This document shows positions 1 through 7,284 of a DNA stretch of 64,000 nt, piece after piece (positions within the stretch are counted from its first letter, which is position 1; each line of letters begins with the position of its first letter). Made by a program: the position numbers and the translations under genes. The DNA is from a virus. The stretch lies in IMG/VR virus record IMGVR_UViG_3300009194_000007, positions 1 through 64,000 of that record. The stretch is one strand, 5' to 3'. A model generated the notes under the pieces. The model saw only the letters and a program-made list of their open reading frames with translations. It was not told the DNA's origin and did not search any database.

Positions 1-464
1 CCTAATTCTTTGAAGCTTAATTCGGTTGATTGTCTAATGGAGCGTAACTCGTCTGCCTTGGCCGCTGTGAGTTTCTTGGCTCTTTTGCTGTTTTTCGTAC
101 CACTAAATACACCAGAGTTAGCCGCGTGTTGTTGGTTGCCTCGGCGGTCTGTTATTTCCAGATTGTCTACTCGGTTATCCGATTTGACGAGGTTTTTGTG
201 GTTCACTTCTTTTTCATCTGCAAACCCAGTCAAGAAATGTGCCGCTACGAGCCGGTGAACTTTCGCCGTTTTGCTCTTCCCGTCTCGGCATAGACTGACA
301 ATGCTGTAACCGTCCTTATCCTGTCGACATTTAAGCTCCTTGCCTCTCTTCGTCGCTGTGCCACCCCATCTGTGACCAACCTCCCGGTCACAACTCCGAA
401 CACGCCCGTCGTCACTCACCTTGTAAAGCCCTTCGTACCCTGCTATGTCCTTCCAAGTCGTCAT
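1..464 (-). CDS. NUMOD4-HNH homing endonuclease, 3' end outside window
   Basis: An open frame of 154 codons reads leftward off the window edge. It begins ATG at 464 with a GGAGT ribosome site at about 471-475. Residues 4-22 read WKDIAGYEGLYKVSDDGRV, the signature of the NUMOD4 DNA-binding module. Residues 69-104 carry an HNH_3 pattern: VHRLVAAHFL, then VNHKN (88-91), D96 N97 and NLEI. The visible end (about 132-154, AKKLTAAKADELRSI) looks like the start of a helix-turn-helix module. Such free-standing endonucleases cut DNA at a specific site and copy their own gene into it; they are frequent in T4-like phages. The gene starts 22 bases after the stop of a tnpB remnant, so it occupies the place where the rest of tnpB would be. 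Family assignment is secure; target and completeness are unknown. Confidence 0.85.
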   Translation of the reverse strand, partial: MTTWKDIAGYEGLYKVSDDGRVRSCDREVGHRWGGTATKRGKELKCRQDKDGYSIVSLCRDGKSKTAKVHRLVAAHFLTGFADEKEVNHKNLVKSDNRVDNLEITDRRGNQQHAANSGVFSGTKNSKRAKKLTAAKADELRSIRQSTELSFKEL

Positions 465-486
465 AATCAACTCCGTTTAGCTTTCG

Positions 487-585
487 TTAATTATACCAGA
501 CGAAGTTCACGCTGCGTGCCATGCGGTTAAGCTGGGCAGCGTGCTTGTCTCTTACGCGAACTTTTAATGTCTTGGTCTGCTTCAT
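487..585 (-). pseudogene. tnpB: tnpB N-terminal remnant, 32 codons
   Basis: The 32-residue frame begins MKQTK and contains KTLKVRVRDKHAAQL, then NRMARSVNFVW. This resembles the N-terminus of IS605-family TnpB, where a VWNYCN-like sequence follows. Here the frame ends in a TAA two codons after the Trp, so the whole RuvC nuclease core is missing. It lies divergent to tnpA, as expected for tnpB. The break point lies between 487 and the HNH start at 464. I read it as a fossil left when the downstream part of tnpB was lost or replaced. Confidence 0.7.
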
Positions 586-606
586 GGCTTTGAGTATACT
601 GGGTCT

Positions 607-1023
607 ATGGACAAAATCAACTCAATCAGAACTGGCAGGCACTGCGTTTTTGAGATGCACGCCCACTTGGTCTTTGTGACTAAATATCGTGGCAAGGTAT
701 TCAATGATGCGCATCTCCATTCCCTTGAAAGCCTGTTCAAGCGGGTATGCCAGGACTTCGAGGCCGAACTAAAGCAATTCAATGGCGAAACCGATCATGT
801 TCACTTGCTGGTCAATTTCCCACCCAAGGTGGCGGTTTCCCGGCTAGTCAACAGCCTAAAAGGCGTTTCGAGTAGGCGGATGAAACTACTTCACCCTGAG
901 TTGGTGCAGCCTGCCTATAGGAAAAATGCGTTATGGAGCCCCAGCTATTTTGCGGGGAGCGTCGGCGGAGCACCGCTGAGTGTCGTCAAGCAATATATCG
1001 AGCAGCAAACAAGGCCGGAATAG
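607..1023 (+). CDS. tnpA: IS200/IS605 family Y1 (HUH) transposase TnpA
   Basis: The 138-residue protein is the usual length for Y1 transposases (about 130-155). The N-terminal stretch HLVFVTKYRGKVF is family-typical. The metal-binding HUH motif is in DHVHLLV (about residues 62-68), and the catalytic tyrosine is in SVVKQYIEQQ near the C-terminus. It catalyses single-strand excision and insertion by recognising hairpins at the element ends. No motif is damaged, so the enzyme may be active. It is one of the few plus-strand genes in the window, as expected for a recent insertion into a minus-strand transcription unit. Confidence 0.92.
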   Translation: MDKINSIRTGRHCVFEMHAHLVFVTKYRGKVFNDAHLHSLESLFKRVCQDFEAELKQFNGETDHVHLLVNFPPKVAVSRLVNSLKGVSSRRMKLLHPELVQPAYRKNALWSPSYFAGSVGGAPLSVVKQYIEQQTRPE

Positions 1024-1040
1024 GGGCGCTGACGCGCCCC
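1023..1040 (+). terminator. Hairpin immediately after tnpA
   Basis: GGGGCGC (1023-1029), loop TGAC, GCGCCCC (1034-1040) form a perfect 7-bp stem starting two bases after the start of the tnpA stop codon. There is no T-run, so it may act as an element-end structure rather than as a terminator. Confidence 0.5.
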
Positions 1041-1051
1041 ACGCTATCCAT

Positions 1052-1072
1052 CCTCGCACTAGAAGTACGAGG
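1052..1072. repeat. Imperfect palindrome, putative right-end hairpin of the IS
   Basis: CCTCG-C-ACT, loop AGA, AGT-A-CGAGG: two stem segments of 5 and 3 bp around one mismatch. Subterminal imperfect hairpins of this size at the tnpA 3' side are the substrate of TnpA in this family. Confidence 0.55.
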
Positions 1073-1391
1073 TTTTTCGCGTTAATTGATAACTCGCACT
1101 CTGTGCTTTCCCGTATCGGTGTAATTGAAAGTTAAAATTAGCTTCAATGCGCTTGATAATGTAATTGTAAACATCGCACCCTATATCACGAGTGGTATAG
1201 ATATCCACAACGATGTGGACGGGGAACTTAGGTGTACTCCACGTTGGATCATCCTTGATCGCAAGGTATCGCTCATAGGTATCGATGAATTGCGTCCTAA
1301 GTCGTTCAAATCCAAACACACGCACATCACCATCATCGCCATGAATGCTTTTGGTTCCAAAGAATTTGATGAATCGTTCAACGCCGTTCAT
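1059..1391 (-). CDS. Hypothetical protein, C-terminus probably replaced by IS sequence
   Basis: This 110-residue protein starts three bases after the end of the upstream DnaE-like gene and is probably co-transcribed with it. I do not recognise a family; the region FPVHIVVDIYTTRD looks like a beta-strand core. The last eight or so residues (LTRKTSYF) and the stop codon are encoded by the IS right-end hairpin, so the original protein probably continued further. Whether the truncated form still works cannot be told. Confidence 0.6.
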   Translation of the reverse strand: MNGVERFIKFFGTKSIHGDDGDVRVFGFERLRTQFIDTYERYLAIKDDPTWSTPKFPVHIVVDIYTTRDIGCDVYNYIIKRIEANFNFQLHRYGKAQSASYQLTRKTSYF

Positions 1392-1394
1392 AAG

Positions 1395-2006
1395 TCACCA
1401 CACAAAGGCTGTTCGGTTAGATAGTTTGTTCATCACACAGACAATCATAGCAGCATAGCTGATGCTGTGCGACTTCTTGAAGTACATCTGCTCGTTGGTA
1501 GATCGCTTGTAAAGATTCCTGCGAACCGATTTGGGGTTCTTCAGATAAGCATCCAAAAGGTGCTTCTTGCCCGGTCGGATCAGAGCCAATACATCTGCCA
1601 GTTCTTCGATTGAACGCGGTTGCACCTTACTCACCACATCAAAGTGTTTGGCGATGTGGGGCAATTTGGCAACAAACTCAGGGTCACCCAGTTTCGACCA
1701 TGGTGGTTCACTGGTCAGGGCATTGATCACTTCCTGTTTGGACGAGAACCCATTGTACGAACTATTGGTCAACAGGTCAATCTTGTGGAATCCCTTCTCG
1801 TCACCGTACTCATAATCAAACGCACAACACCCGGTTTCTGGATCGACAGGAACCGATTCAAGGTAATAGCCCGATGGATGTGATGTGATGGTTTCGGATT
1901 CCTGATTGTAAAGCATGGCTCGCGTGCCGTACTGGTCCTTGTCACAATCCTTGTTGACATCGATATCAACATCATAGACTCGGCGGACGTAATTGTGTTT
2001 TGCCAT
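1395..2006 (-). CDS. DnaE-like (C-family) DNA polymerase palm, C-terminal half of a split protein
   Basis: I chose the ATG at 2006 because GGAGG lies 5 bases upstream; the ATG at 2018 has no such site. The 203-residue protein follows the order of landmarks in bacterial DnaE downstream of its active-site loop. YDVDID (11-16) corresponds to the catalytic PDFDIDF. HPSG (43-46) corresponds to HAGG. KID at 75-77, in FHKIDLL, corresponds to the third catalytic aspartate in KFDFLG. RPGKK (134-138) corresponds to ALFRPGP, and KKSHSISYA (167-175) to NKSHSAAYA. The landmarks sit in about 165 residues rather than about 350, so it is drastically shortened. The matching N-terminal half is at 12801-13322. 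All three catalytic aspartates appear present, but I cannot show polymerase activity; a host-replisome decoy is an alternative. Confidence 0.65.
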   Translation of the reverse strand: MAKHNYVRRVYDVDIDVNKDCDKDQYGTRAMLYNQESETITSHPSGYYLESVPVDPETGCCAFDYEYGDEKGFHKIDLLTNSSYNGFSSKQEVINALTSEPPWSKLGDPEFVAKLPHIAKHFDVVSKVQPRSIEELADVLALIRPGKKHLLDAYLKNPKSVRRNLYKRSTNEQMYFKKSHSISYAAMIVCVMNKLSNRTAFVW

Positions 2007-2027
2007 AGCACCTCCCATACAAATAGA

Positions 2028-2047
2028 AACCGCCCCGAAGGGCGGTT
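2028..2047 (-). terminator. Rho-independent terminator after the kinase-phosphatase gene
   Basis: On the minus strand AACCGCCC, loop TTCG, GGGCGGTT is followed by TCTATTTG. It is an 8-bp stem with a stable tetraloop, 8 bases past the stop codon at 2056. Confidence 0.75.
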
Positions 2048-2055
2048 GGCGTTAC

Positions 2056-3225
2056 TCAGCCCCGAATGACATATCCATCCGAGGTTACCACAATCGTCTG
2101 GGATGGGTCAAACGGATTGTAAGCCGTCAACTCCTTCCCATGCCCACACCCGGAATCGATGTTCTTCACGGCTCCATCAAGGTTACCATTGTATTCCCAA
2201 CTCATGTGTCCATGAATCTGGATATCAAACCAATCCGAAGGAACCTCTGAAACAGGATTGACCTTATCAGTAATGGTCTGATCATACGTCACCCGAATCG
2301 GATCATAATGACCCAGCCCTGCATGAGTGAGAAGACAGCGCTTTCCAGTGATGGATCGCTCAAGGACGATATGCGTCTTCCCTTGCTTCAGGAACTCGAC
2401 AATCTCCTTTCGCTGTGTCACTTTGAGGCGTTTGAACTCCTGATGGGTCACCTGACGAGCATTAGAAACCGATTTGCCTCCGTTTTCCAGTTCGTTAAGA
2501 AACGCCTTCTCGTGATTGCCCATGGTGAACCCCACAAAACGCGGGTCGTTCATGAGCATCTGGATCGTCCCCATCGAATCTTCACCTCGGTCAATCATAT
2601 CACCGAGACTGAAAATCAATGACTCCTTGGGAAGATTGTCCAGCATGGTTTTCAGTTTTGATTTCATGCCATGAATGTCGCCAATCACAAAGACGTTGTC
2701 CGTCTCGGCAATGTAATTGTTACGACGATGGGCCAGATAGTTCAACCGAGTCTCAACCGAATTGTAATCTCCTGAGTAGAAGATATCCGAGTGGGATTCA
2801 ATGACTTTGGGCGTTTCGCGCTGATACTTCTCGTGTTGACAAAGGAGAGCAGCATCCGGCATCAAAACACCCTCAGCAGCGCCCACACGGCGGCGCGAGA
2901 GGCGATTCATGGCAAGGTTGATGTCAGGCACGATGTTGAGGATGCGCGTCTCCTGACCGTGATTCTCGGCGATACGCTTCATCCCATTGATACCTTTCAA
3001 TGAGATGTTAGTGGCATCTACAATCGTAAAGCGCCCATGGCGCATCCGAAGATCGATGCGATGGGCCATTTCCTTCCAAACGTGTTGAGACTTGGCAGGA
3101 TCGATATTGTAGGTGCCATACAGTTCCACCCGTAGATCATCGGATGAAACGTAGTCTGATTTGTCGAATGCCTTGAGCAACGTGGATTTCCCCATACAGG
3201 AAATCGAGCGCAACAGGATTAGCAT
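2056..3225 (-). CDS. Polynucleotide kinase - calcineurin-like phosphatase (Pnkp-type RNA end healing)
   Basis: The protein is 389 residues from the preferred ATG at 3225 (AGAGG upstream; the P-loop then begins at residue 7). Residues 1-150 form a P-loop kinase with SISCMGKST as Walker A; the usual first glycine is Ser. The rest is a metallophosphatase with GDIHG, GDMIDRG, GNHE, a THAG histidine and HGH. This kinase plus calcineurin-phosphatase pairing is that of bacterial Pnkp, not of T4 Pnkp, whose phosphatase is of the HAD type. It would convert 2',3'-phosphate/5'-OH breaks into 3'-OH/5'-phosphate ends. The ligase domain of bacterial Pnkp is missing, but an RNA ligase gene lies directly upstream. 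Together they look like a tRNA-repair pair against host anticodon nucleases; that role is inference. Confidence 0.85.
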   Translation of the reverse strand: MLILLRSISCMGKSTLLKAFDKSDYVSSDDLRVELYGTYNIDPAKSQHVWKEMAHRIDLRMRHGRFTIVDATNISLKGINGMKRIAENHGQETRILNIVPDINLAMNRLSRRRVGAAEGVLMPDAALLCQHEKYQRETPKVIESHSDIFYSGDYNSVETRLNYLAHRRNNYIAETDNVFVIGDIHGMKSKLKTMLDNLPKESLIFSLGDMIDRGEDSMGTIQMLMNDPRFVGFTMGNHEKAFLNELENGGKSVSNARQVTHQEFKRLKVTQRKEIVEFLKQGKTHIVLERSITGKRCLLTHAGLGHYDPIRVTYDQTITDKVNPVSEVPSDWFDIQIHGHMSWEYNGNLDGAVKNIDSGCGHGKELTAYNPFDPSQTIVVTSDGYVIRG

Positions 3226-3238
3226 GATAGATGTCCTC

Positions 3239-4399
3239 TTAGGTATCACTCATCATATATTGATCGATAAGCGAAAAGTTTTCAATGTTCTCAGCGAAGA
3301 TGTTACGCATCAGACGGTCAGAATCTGAATCTCCATTGAGATAGCTTTTAATGACCTCCCGTTCCGCTTCTGTTTTGATTTCCGTTGTTGTGTCAATAAA
3401 GTGATTCATCAGATCACGGGTCTTGAACGCTTCCACGATACGCTTTCCCGTGTCCATGATGGTGTTCTTGTAGCTGGATTCGAACGTTCGGTATTGACCG
3501 ATGAAGGTTTCATAGGCTTCATGCAGTTCCTCGGGAATCTTGGTGAATGCCTTCTCTGAATCAAAGAGGTTCACGAAGAGTTCCTTCGTCTTCGCATGAT
3601 CGAACTGACGCATATACCGATGCTTGATGAACCAATCAGTTTTGATTTTGACCCTATAGTCAATAGACGGGACATGAAGGATAACCCCTTCCATATCTTC
3701 CCACTTTTTCATCTCGTCCAAGAAGTCACCGATAGCTTCCTTGGTGTTAACAGGAACCAGATCGCGGAAGTTGTGCTTCTTGGCGAACAACGGATATGTG
3801 TTGCACCCCAGTTCAGACCAGATAGAAAGTATGGTGTTCTCGTAGTTATCAACCGGTTGACGAGTGGTTGAATCGTAAACGCCTAATAGCACGGCTGCGC
3901 TATCACGTCCCAACTCCTGTTGATGAATAGGTGTCATCACATGGGGATCGTGTTCACCGATGATTTCAAAGATCAGCGTCCATGAAGACGGAAGACGATC
4001 TAATAGTTCAGGCGTGAATCCATTCTCGTCGATGATGTTACGATCCGGCTTAATGAAATCGTGTTCGAATGACCCAGACGTGGTGTTAATCCACTCGCCC
4101 TGATAGTTGAATAGAATCCCAAGGTGACCATTGTATTTGATATGAACTTCGGCTTCGTGATAATGAGAACTGATCAGGTCAACCACATGATCCTTTCGCG
4201 TACCCATTGTCTCATTCAGATTGAAAAACTTGGTGAACGGGCAGGATACCAGATTCCCATTTGTATCATGCACATGACCTCGTGAATTGATGACTTCCTC
4301 AGTCCACTTGCGTTTATGAAACGCCGTCTTGGTGTACTTGGAAATGGTAAGCGGAAGTGTCGGATGATCAATCTTACGGACGAGTTTCTTCTGGGTCAT
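3239..4399 (-). CDS. RNA ligase (covalent nucleotidyltransferase, Rnl1-like)
   Basis: This 386-residue protein has the motif order of ATP-dependent RNA ligases. FTKFFNLNE at about 55-63 matches the FNLGE-type element before the active site. Motif I is KYNG with the nucleophile at K88; the usual Asp is Asn. Motif IIIa is FEIIGEHD (about 144-151), motif IV is EGV (237-239) and motif V is VKIKTDW (250-256). The C-terminal 120 residues are helical and probably specific for the RNA substrate. It is the partner of the downstream kinase-phosphatase, whose preferred start lies 13 bases past this stop. The expected reaction is joining 3'-OH to 5'-phosphate RNA ends, as in T4 tRNA repair. The D-to-N change in motif I deserves testing. 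Confidence 0.85.
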   Translation of the reverse strand: MTQKKLVRKIDHPTLPLTISKYTKTAFHKRKWTEEVINSRGHVHDTNGNLVSCPFTKFFNLNETMGTRKDHVVDLISSHYHEAEVHIKYNGHLGILFNYQGEWINTTSGSFEHDFIKPDRNIIDENGFTPELLDRLPSSWTLIFEIIGEHDPHVMTPIHQQELGRDSAAVLLGVYDSTTRQPVDNYENTILSIWSELGCNTYPLFAKKHNFRDLVPVNTKEAIGDFLDEMKKWEDMEGVILHVPSIDYRVKIKTDWFIKHRYMRQFDHAKTKELFVNLFDSEKAFTKIPEELHEAYETFIGQYRTFESSYKNTIMDTGKRIVEAFKTRDLMNHFIDTTTEIKTEAEREVIKSYLNGDSDSDRLMRNIFAENIENFSLIDQYMMSDT

Positions 4400-4411
4400 A
4401 ATCTAATTTCC

Positions 4412-4843
4412 TTAAAGGTTCAGCAACATGTCAGACAAATGCTTATCGTGTATGGAGGATATCACGTCTTCAGAGGTGATGGAAACCTTAAATGTGTTGT
4501 TAGCCCGCCGTTTACAGTGCCATTTGAGATACCGTTGGAGATCGTTGGAAAACGGCTTTATCCAACTCACTGTCTTTTCTTCAGATCGCGCAAAGACTAT
4601 TCTACTAATCAAGTCAATCTCGATCTCTGAAAACACAGGAAGATTCGTGTTCAACGATGGATCGTCATAACGAACATCACACCCGAGGGTGAAATTGTTG
4701 TGTGAATGATAGAATAACGTCAGACGTATGGAAGTCGGTTTATGATCGACATACAGTTGTTCTCGGCTAACATTCTGCCAGAATACATCTACCACAATGA
4801 TCTCTCTAACGAACCGTTCAACAGCATAGGACGATATGTTCAT
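4412..4843 (-). CDS. Hypothetical protein, 143 aa, small-gene cluster
   Basis: The start ATGA overlaps the stop of the preceding gene by four bases, so the two are translationally coupled. I recognise no family. The protein is mixed alpha/beta with many charged residues and ends in a helix closing with DMLLNL. It is the last member of the small-gene cluster before the RNA ligase. Confidence 0.7.
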   Translation of the reverse strand: MNISSYAVERFVREIIVVDVFWQNVSREQLYVDHKPTSIRLTLFYHSHNNFTLGCDVRYDDPSLNTNLPVFSEIEIDLISRIVFARSEEKTVSWIKPFSNDLQRYLKWHCKRRANNTFKVSITSEDVISSIHDKHLSDMLLNL

Positions 4844-5184
4844 AGCAGATTCTCAACAAAGTATCGGTCGCACAACCCCTTAAAGATGTCGTGTATTCGA
4901 GGGTCAGAGATGACAGCTTCTTTTCGTTGTTTAACCCACCTGTAAAGATAGATTTCGTTCGATCTATGGTCTATTTCTTCTGATTGTACCAAAAATTTAC
5001 AAAACCATATTCTTAGGCAACCGGTTCCACCCCTCCTGTCATATACACCCATAAGCAACTTCTTAAACTTACCCCTTCCATGAAATGTTCTTACGCGAAC
5101 TGATATACCAGAACATCGATCCATGAAATCGTCATAGATGAATCCATTTTTAATACCCCGTTTGATAGACCGTTCAATTATCAT
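4840..5184 (-). CDS. Hypothetical protein, 114 aa, paralogue of the gene at 5284-5730
   Basis: Two starts are possible: 5205, or 5184 in an ATGA overlap with the micro-gene at 5181-5273. I prefer 5184 because the micro-gene has a strong ribosome site and this start couples to its stop. The C-terminal part (YLYRWV, then LCDRYFVENLL) matches YRWV and LCDQYFFSQL of the protein at 5284-5730, so the two are diverged duplicates. Function unknown. Confidence 0.65.
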   Translation of the reverse strand: MIIERSIKRGIKNGFIYDDFMDRCSGISVRVRTFHGRGKFKKLLMGVYDRRGGTGCLRIWFCKFLVQSEEIDHRSNEIYLYRWVKQRKEAVISDPRIHDIFKGLCDRYFVENLL

Positions 5185-5273
5185 ACAGCCTCTTTCTTGT
5201 TCCATTTGTTTTCCAACGAACGCACAATCAGTTCTACCATCTTATCATTCAATTCTGATTTGCTAAACTCCAT
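5181..5273 (-). CDS. Micro-ORF, 30 aa
   Basis: MEFSKSELNDKMVELIVRS continues to a total of 30 residues and a TGA that overlaps the next ATG. AGGAGG lies 6 bases upstream of its ATG and directly follows the stop of the preceding gene, a much better site than those of several longer neighbours. It would be a short charged helix. It may be a leader that couples translation rather than a functional peptide. Confidence 0.5.
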   Translation of the reverse strand: MEFSKSELNDKMVELIVRSLENKWNKKEAV

Positions 5274-5283
5274 ATATTCCTCC

Positions 5284-5730
5284 TTACAGTTGCGAGAAGA
5301 AGTATTGATCACACAAAGACATAACCATCGTCTGAACCGAATCAGAAGTTACCGTAACATACCCACTATCAGATACCCAACGATAAACACATTCACGATC
5401 AGTCCTCCTTTTTATAGGGTCGGAACGAACAGAAGTTAGAACCACCTCACCGCCGTAGTTACCGTAAATCCCAACTACCTTTAAGCGGTATGTAATCCGT
5501 TTTTCATTTCCGTAACATCGTGCTTGGTTCGCATCAACAACTACATTCCCATCAATAGCTGCCATCATGTTGTTATAGGAGGGATTTACCACACATTCAG
5601 AAAGTCGTCTAAATGCAAAACAAATTGAAAATGGAAGCCTCCCTTCCATCACGTCTTTATACATTGCACCTAAAGACTTCTCTGCGTCCTCCCTCAGCAA
5701 CCTCATAAGTTCTGATCGTGCCAAATACAT
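5284..5730 (-). CDS. Hypothetical protein, 148 aa, small-gene cluster
   Basis: Helical N-terminus (about 1-50) then a beta-rich part with YRLKVVGIYGNYGGEVVL and YRWV, ending LCDQYFFSQL. The C-terminal half resembles the protein at 4840-5184. The stop codon is followed at once by GGAGG, the ribosome site of the micro-ORF. Function unknown. Confidence 0.7.
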   Translation of the reverse strand: MYLARSELMRLLREDAEKSLGAMYKDVMEGRLPFSICFAFRRLSECVVNPSYNNMMAAIDGNVVVDANQARCYGNEKRITYRLKVVGIYGNYGGEVVLTSVRSDPIKRRTDRECVYRWVSDSGYVTVTSDSVQTMVMSLCDQYFFSQL

Positions 5731-5737
5731 AAAGTCC

Positions 5738-6190
5738 TCACAGCATCATCATCTTAATCATATTAACCACATCTTCCGCTATATCTTCAAGGTGATGCTT
5801 ATGAAAGGGAATGTTTGGTGTCACTTGAAATGGAAGGTCTGTGTGGATAACAGGAATGTTTCGTTTGAAGCGATGGAAATACTCAAACACTCTCTCATGT
5901 TCAGAGAATCTGGTTATAGGAACATGTGTTACTTGTGTCCTCCTTGAGATTCCCATTTCAATGAGAATATCACGGGATAGGAACTTTGCTACGGGAACGT
6001 CATAAGAACGAGTCGGACCCATAATGTAGACATCTATAAGATGATTTCGTATGGTCGATTCATCGATGGACCTGATAACTTTGGTTACCAAAGATGATTC
6101 CAACGGTTCCAACGCAGTTACAATGTTGGTTGTTACCACTTCGGGAAGCAAAGGTAACAGTATCTCACGAACCTCACTTGCGGGACTCAT
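5738..6190 (-). CDS. Hypothetical protein, 150 aa, small-gene cluster
   Basis: I start at the ATG at 6190 (MSPASEVRE), which overlaps the upstream stop and follows GGAGAAGG. The N-terminal 60 residues are helical and hydrophobic; the rest is mixed, ending in a helix with VVNMIKMMML. No family recognised. It belongs to the same polycistronic run as its neighbours. Confidence 0.65.
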   Translation of the reverse strand: MSPASEVREILLPLLPEVVTTNIVTALEPLESSLVTKVIRSIDESTIRNHLIDVYIMGPTRSYDVPVAKFLSRDILIEMGISRRTQVTHVPITRFSEHERVFEYFHRFKRNIPVIHTDLPFQVTPNIPFHKHHLEDIAEDVVNMIKMMML

Positions 6191-6849
6191 CACACCTTCT
6201 CCACTAATGTCTGTAGTCTCATATAATACCCCGGATCAAGGGCATCGACAACCCCATCAAAGTCGAAGCCGTGGGCTGACATGAGATAGCGAATGCCGAT
6301 ATGAGACTTCTCTAGGGAACGTATCAGGAATTGTTGATCATTTTGCAGTGCCTCTGCATGGCGTTCAAAAAAAGTCTGGCTGTCGATGTACTGGGGATGA
6401 CGCTGTAGCCAAAGACGATACTCACGAAGACGCCCCTCATTGGTACCTTCGGATAGAATCTTGTTGGTGTAACGAAACCCAACGATCTCGTTCAACCACG
6501 AGTAGTACAGCCCCTTATCGCTCACCTGATGGTAGCTGGTGAAGATGATGAACTTGAGGAACGGGCCATACGACTTGGCCTTGCGGAATACCCGGATACC
6601 GGTCCTCGCCATGGGGTTCTCATTAGTTATTACCGATATATAGAGTTCGTGAGCCATGGCTTCGTATTCGGTGTCCATAAAGACATCCTGCATCTTATAG
6701 CAGTCCATCTTATCGACATGCTTTTCGCCTGCCACTTTCGATTTGTATTCCTTGTGACAGACGGGGCATTCGAATGTCGAGTCGTCCTTCTGTATTAACC
6801 CTCGATCATACAACCTGCCGACTTCATTGAATGTCTTGATGATTTCCAC
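6190..6849 (-). CDS. Zinc-finger protein, 219 aa, unknown role
   Basis: Near the N-terminus CPVCHKEYKSKVAGEKH followed by C gives a C2H2-type zinc-binding pattern (CxxC-x12-H-x6-C, about residues 28-50). The rest is helical with many aromatic residues (FLKFIIFTSYH, YSWLNEIVGFRY). Unlike its small neighbours it does not end in Leu. The zinc finger suggests nucleic-acid or protein binding. I do not recognise the family. Confidence 0.65.
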   Translation of the reverse strand: MEIIKTFNEVGRLYDRGLIQKDDSTFECPVCHKEYKSKVAGEKHVDKMDCYKMQDVFMDTEYEAMAHELYISVITNENPMARTGIRVFRKAKSYGPFLKFIIFTSYHQVSDKGLYYSWLNEIVGFRYTNKILSEGTNEGRLREYRLWLQRHPQYIDSQTFFERHAEALQNDQQFLIRSLEKSHIGIRYLMSAHGFDFDGVVDALDPGYYMRLQTLVEKV

Positions 6850-6867
6850 GTTTCGTCTATCTCCTGT

Positions 6868-7284
6868 TTACAGATCGAGAAGTTTAATGGCGTCCGTCAT
6901 GGTATGGAGAAGGTTAAACACCTCTTTCCTAGAGAACTCACCGATGATGCACTCTTCGGGCACTTCCTCAATGTTTTTAAAATCGAATAAACGCAACAGA
7001 TTCTCATTTTTGAAGAAGAAGGTGATGTAATCGTACTCGTTTAAGTCATTAGTGCTCACCCGAACATCGGCTACACATTCAGAATTATGTTTAACTGAAA
7101 AGGAAACGCTTATTGTATAACTCTCTTCATTCGGACATTCATTAGTCACAAAGCCTATCACGTCATCAATGTCACAGTAAGTAGTGTTTATATAATCTTC
7201 ATTCGTCAACCCGAGAATGTTGTCGTAACATAACGTTGAAATCTGTTCCAGTGTTACCGATTGATTTGCGTTTTCAGAGTTCAT
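6868..7284 (-). CDS. Hypothetical protein, 138 aa, small-gene cluster
   Basis: The start is either 7302 or, more likely, the ATG at 7284 that overlaps the upstream stop (ATGAACTCTGA). It is an acidic alpha/beta protein ending in a terminal helix with IKLLDL. No family recognised. Translation is probably coupled to the gene at 7274-7819. Confidence 0.6.
   Translation of the reverse strand: MNSENANQSVTLEQISTLCYDNILGLTNEDYINTTYCDIDDVIGFVTNECPNEESYTISVSFSVKHNSECVADVRVSTNDLNEYDYITFFFKNENLLRLFDFKNIEEVPEECIIGEFSRKEVFNLLHTMTDAIKLLDL

Larger units (their letters stand above)
487..1079. mobile_element. IS200/IS605-type element, degenerate (ends approximate)
   Basis: Divergent tnpB remnant (minus) and tnpA (plus), 21 bases apart, are followed by two hairpins typical of the subterminal palindromes of this family. 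The right boundary is estimated at about 1073-1080 from the hairpin; the left boundary cannot be placed because tnpB breaks off after 32 codons and an HNH gene follows. IS200/IS605 elements move as single strands without target duplication, so flanking repeats are not expected. Confidence 0.6.

Noticed and set aside
1059-1391. A third DnaE fragment
   Set aside because: I see none of the DnaE landmarks in it.
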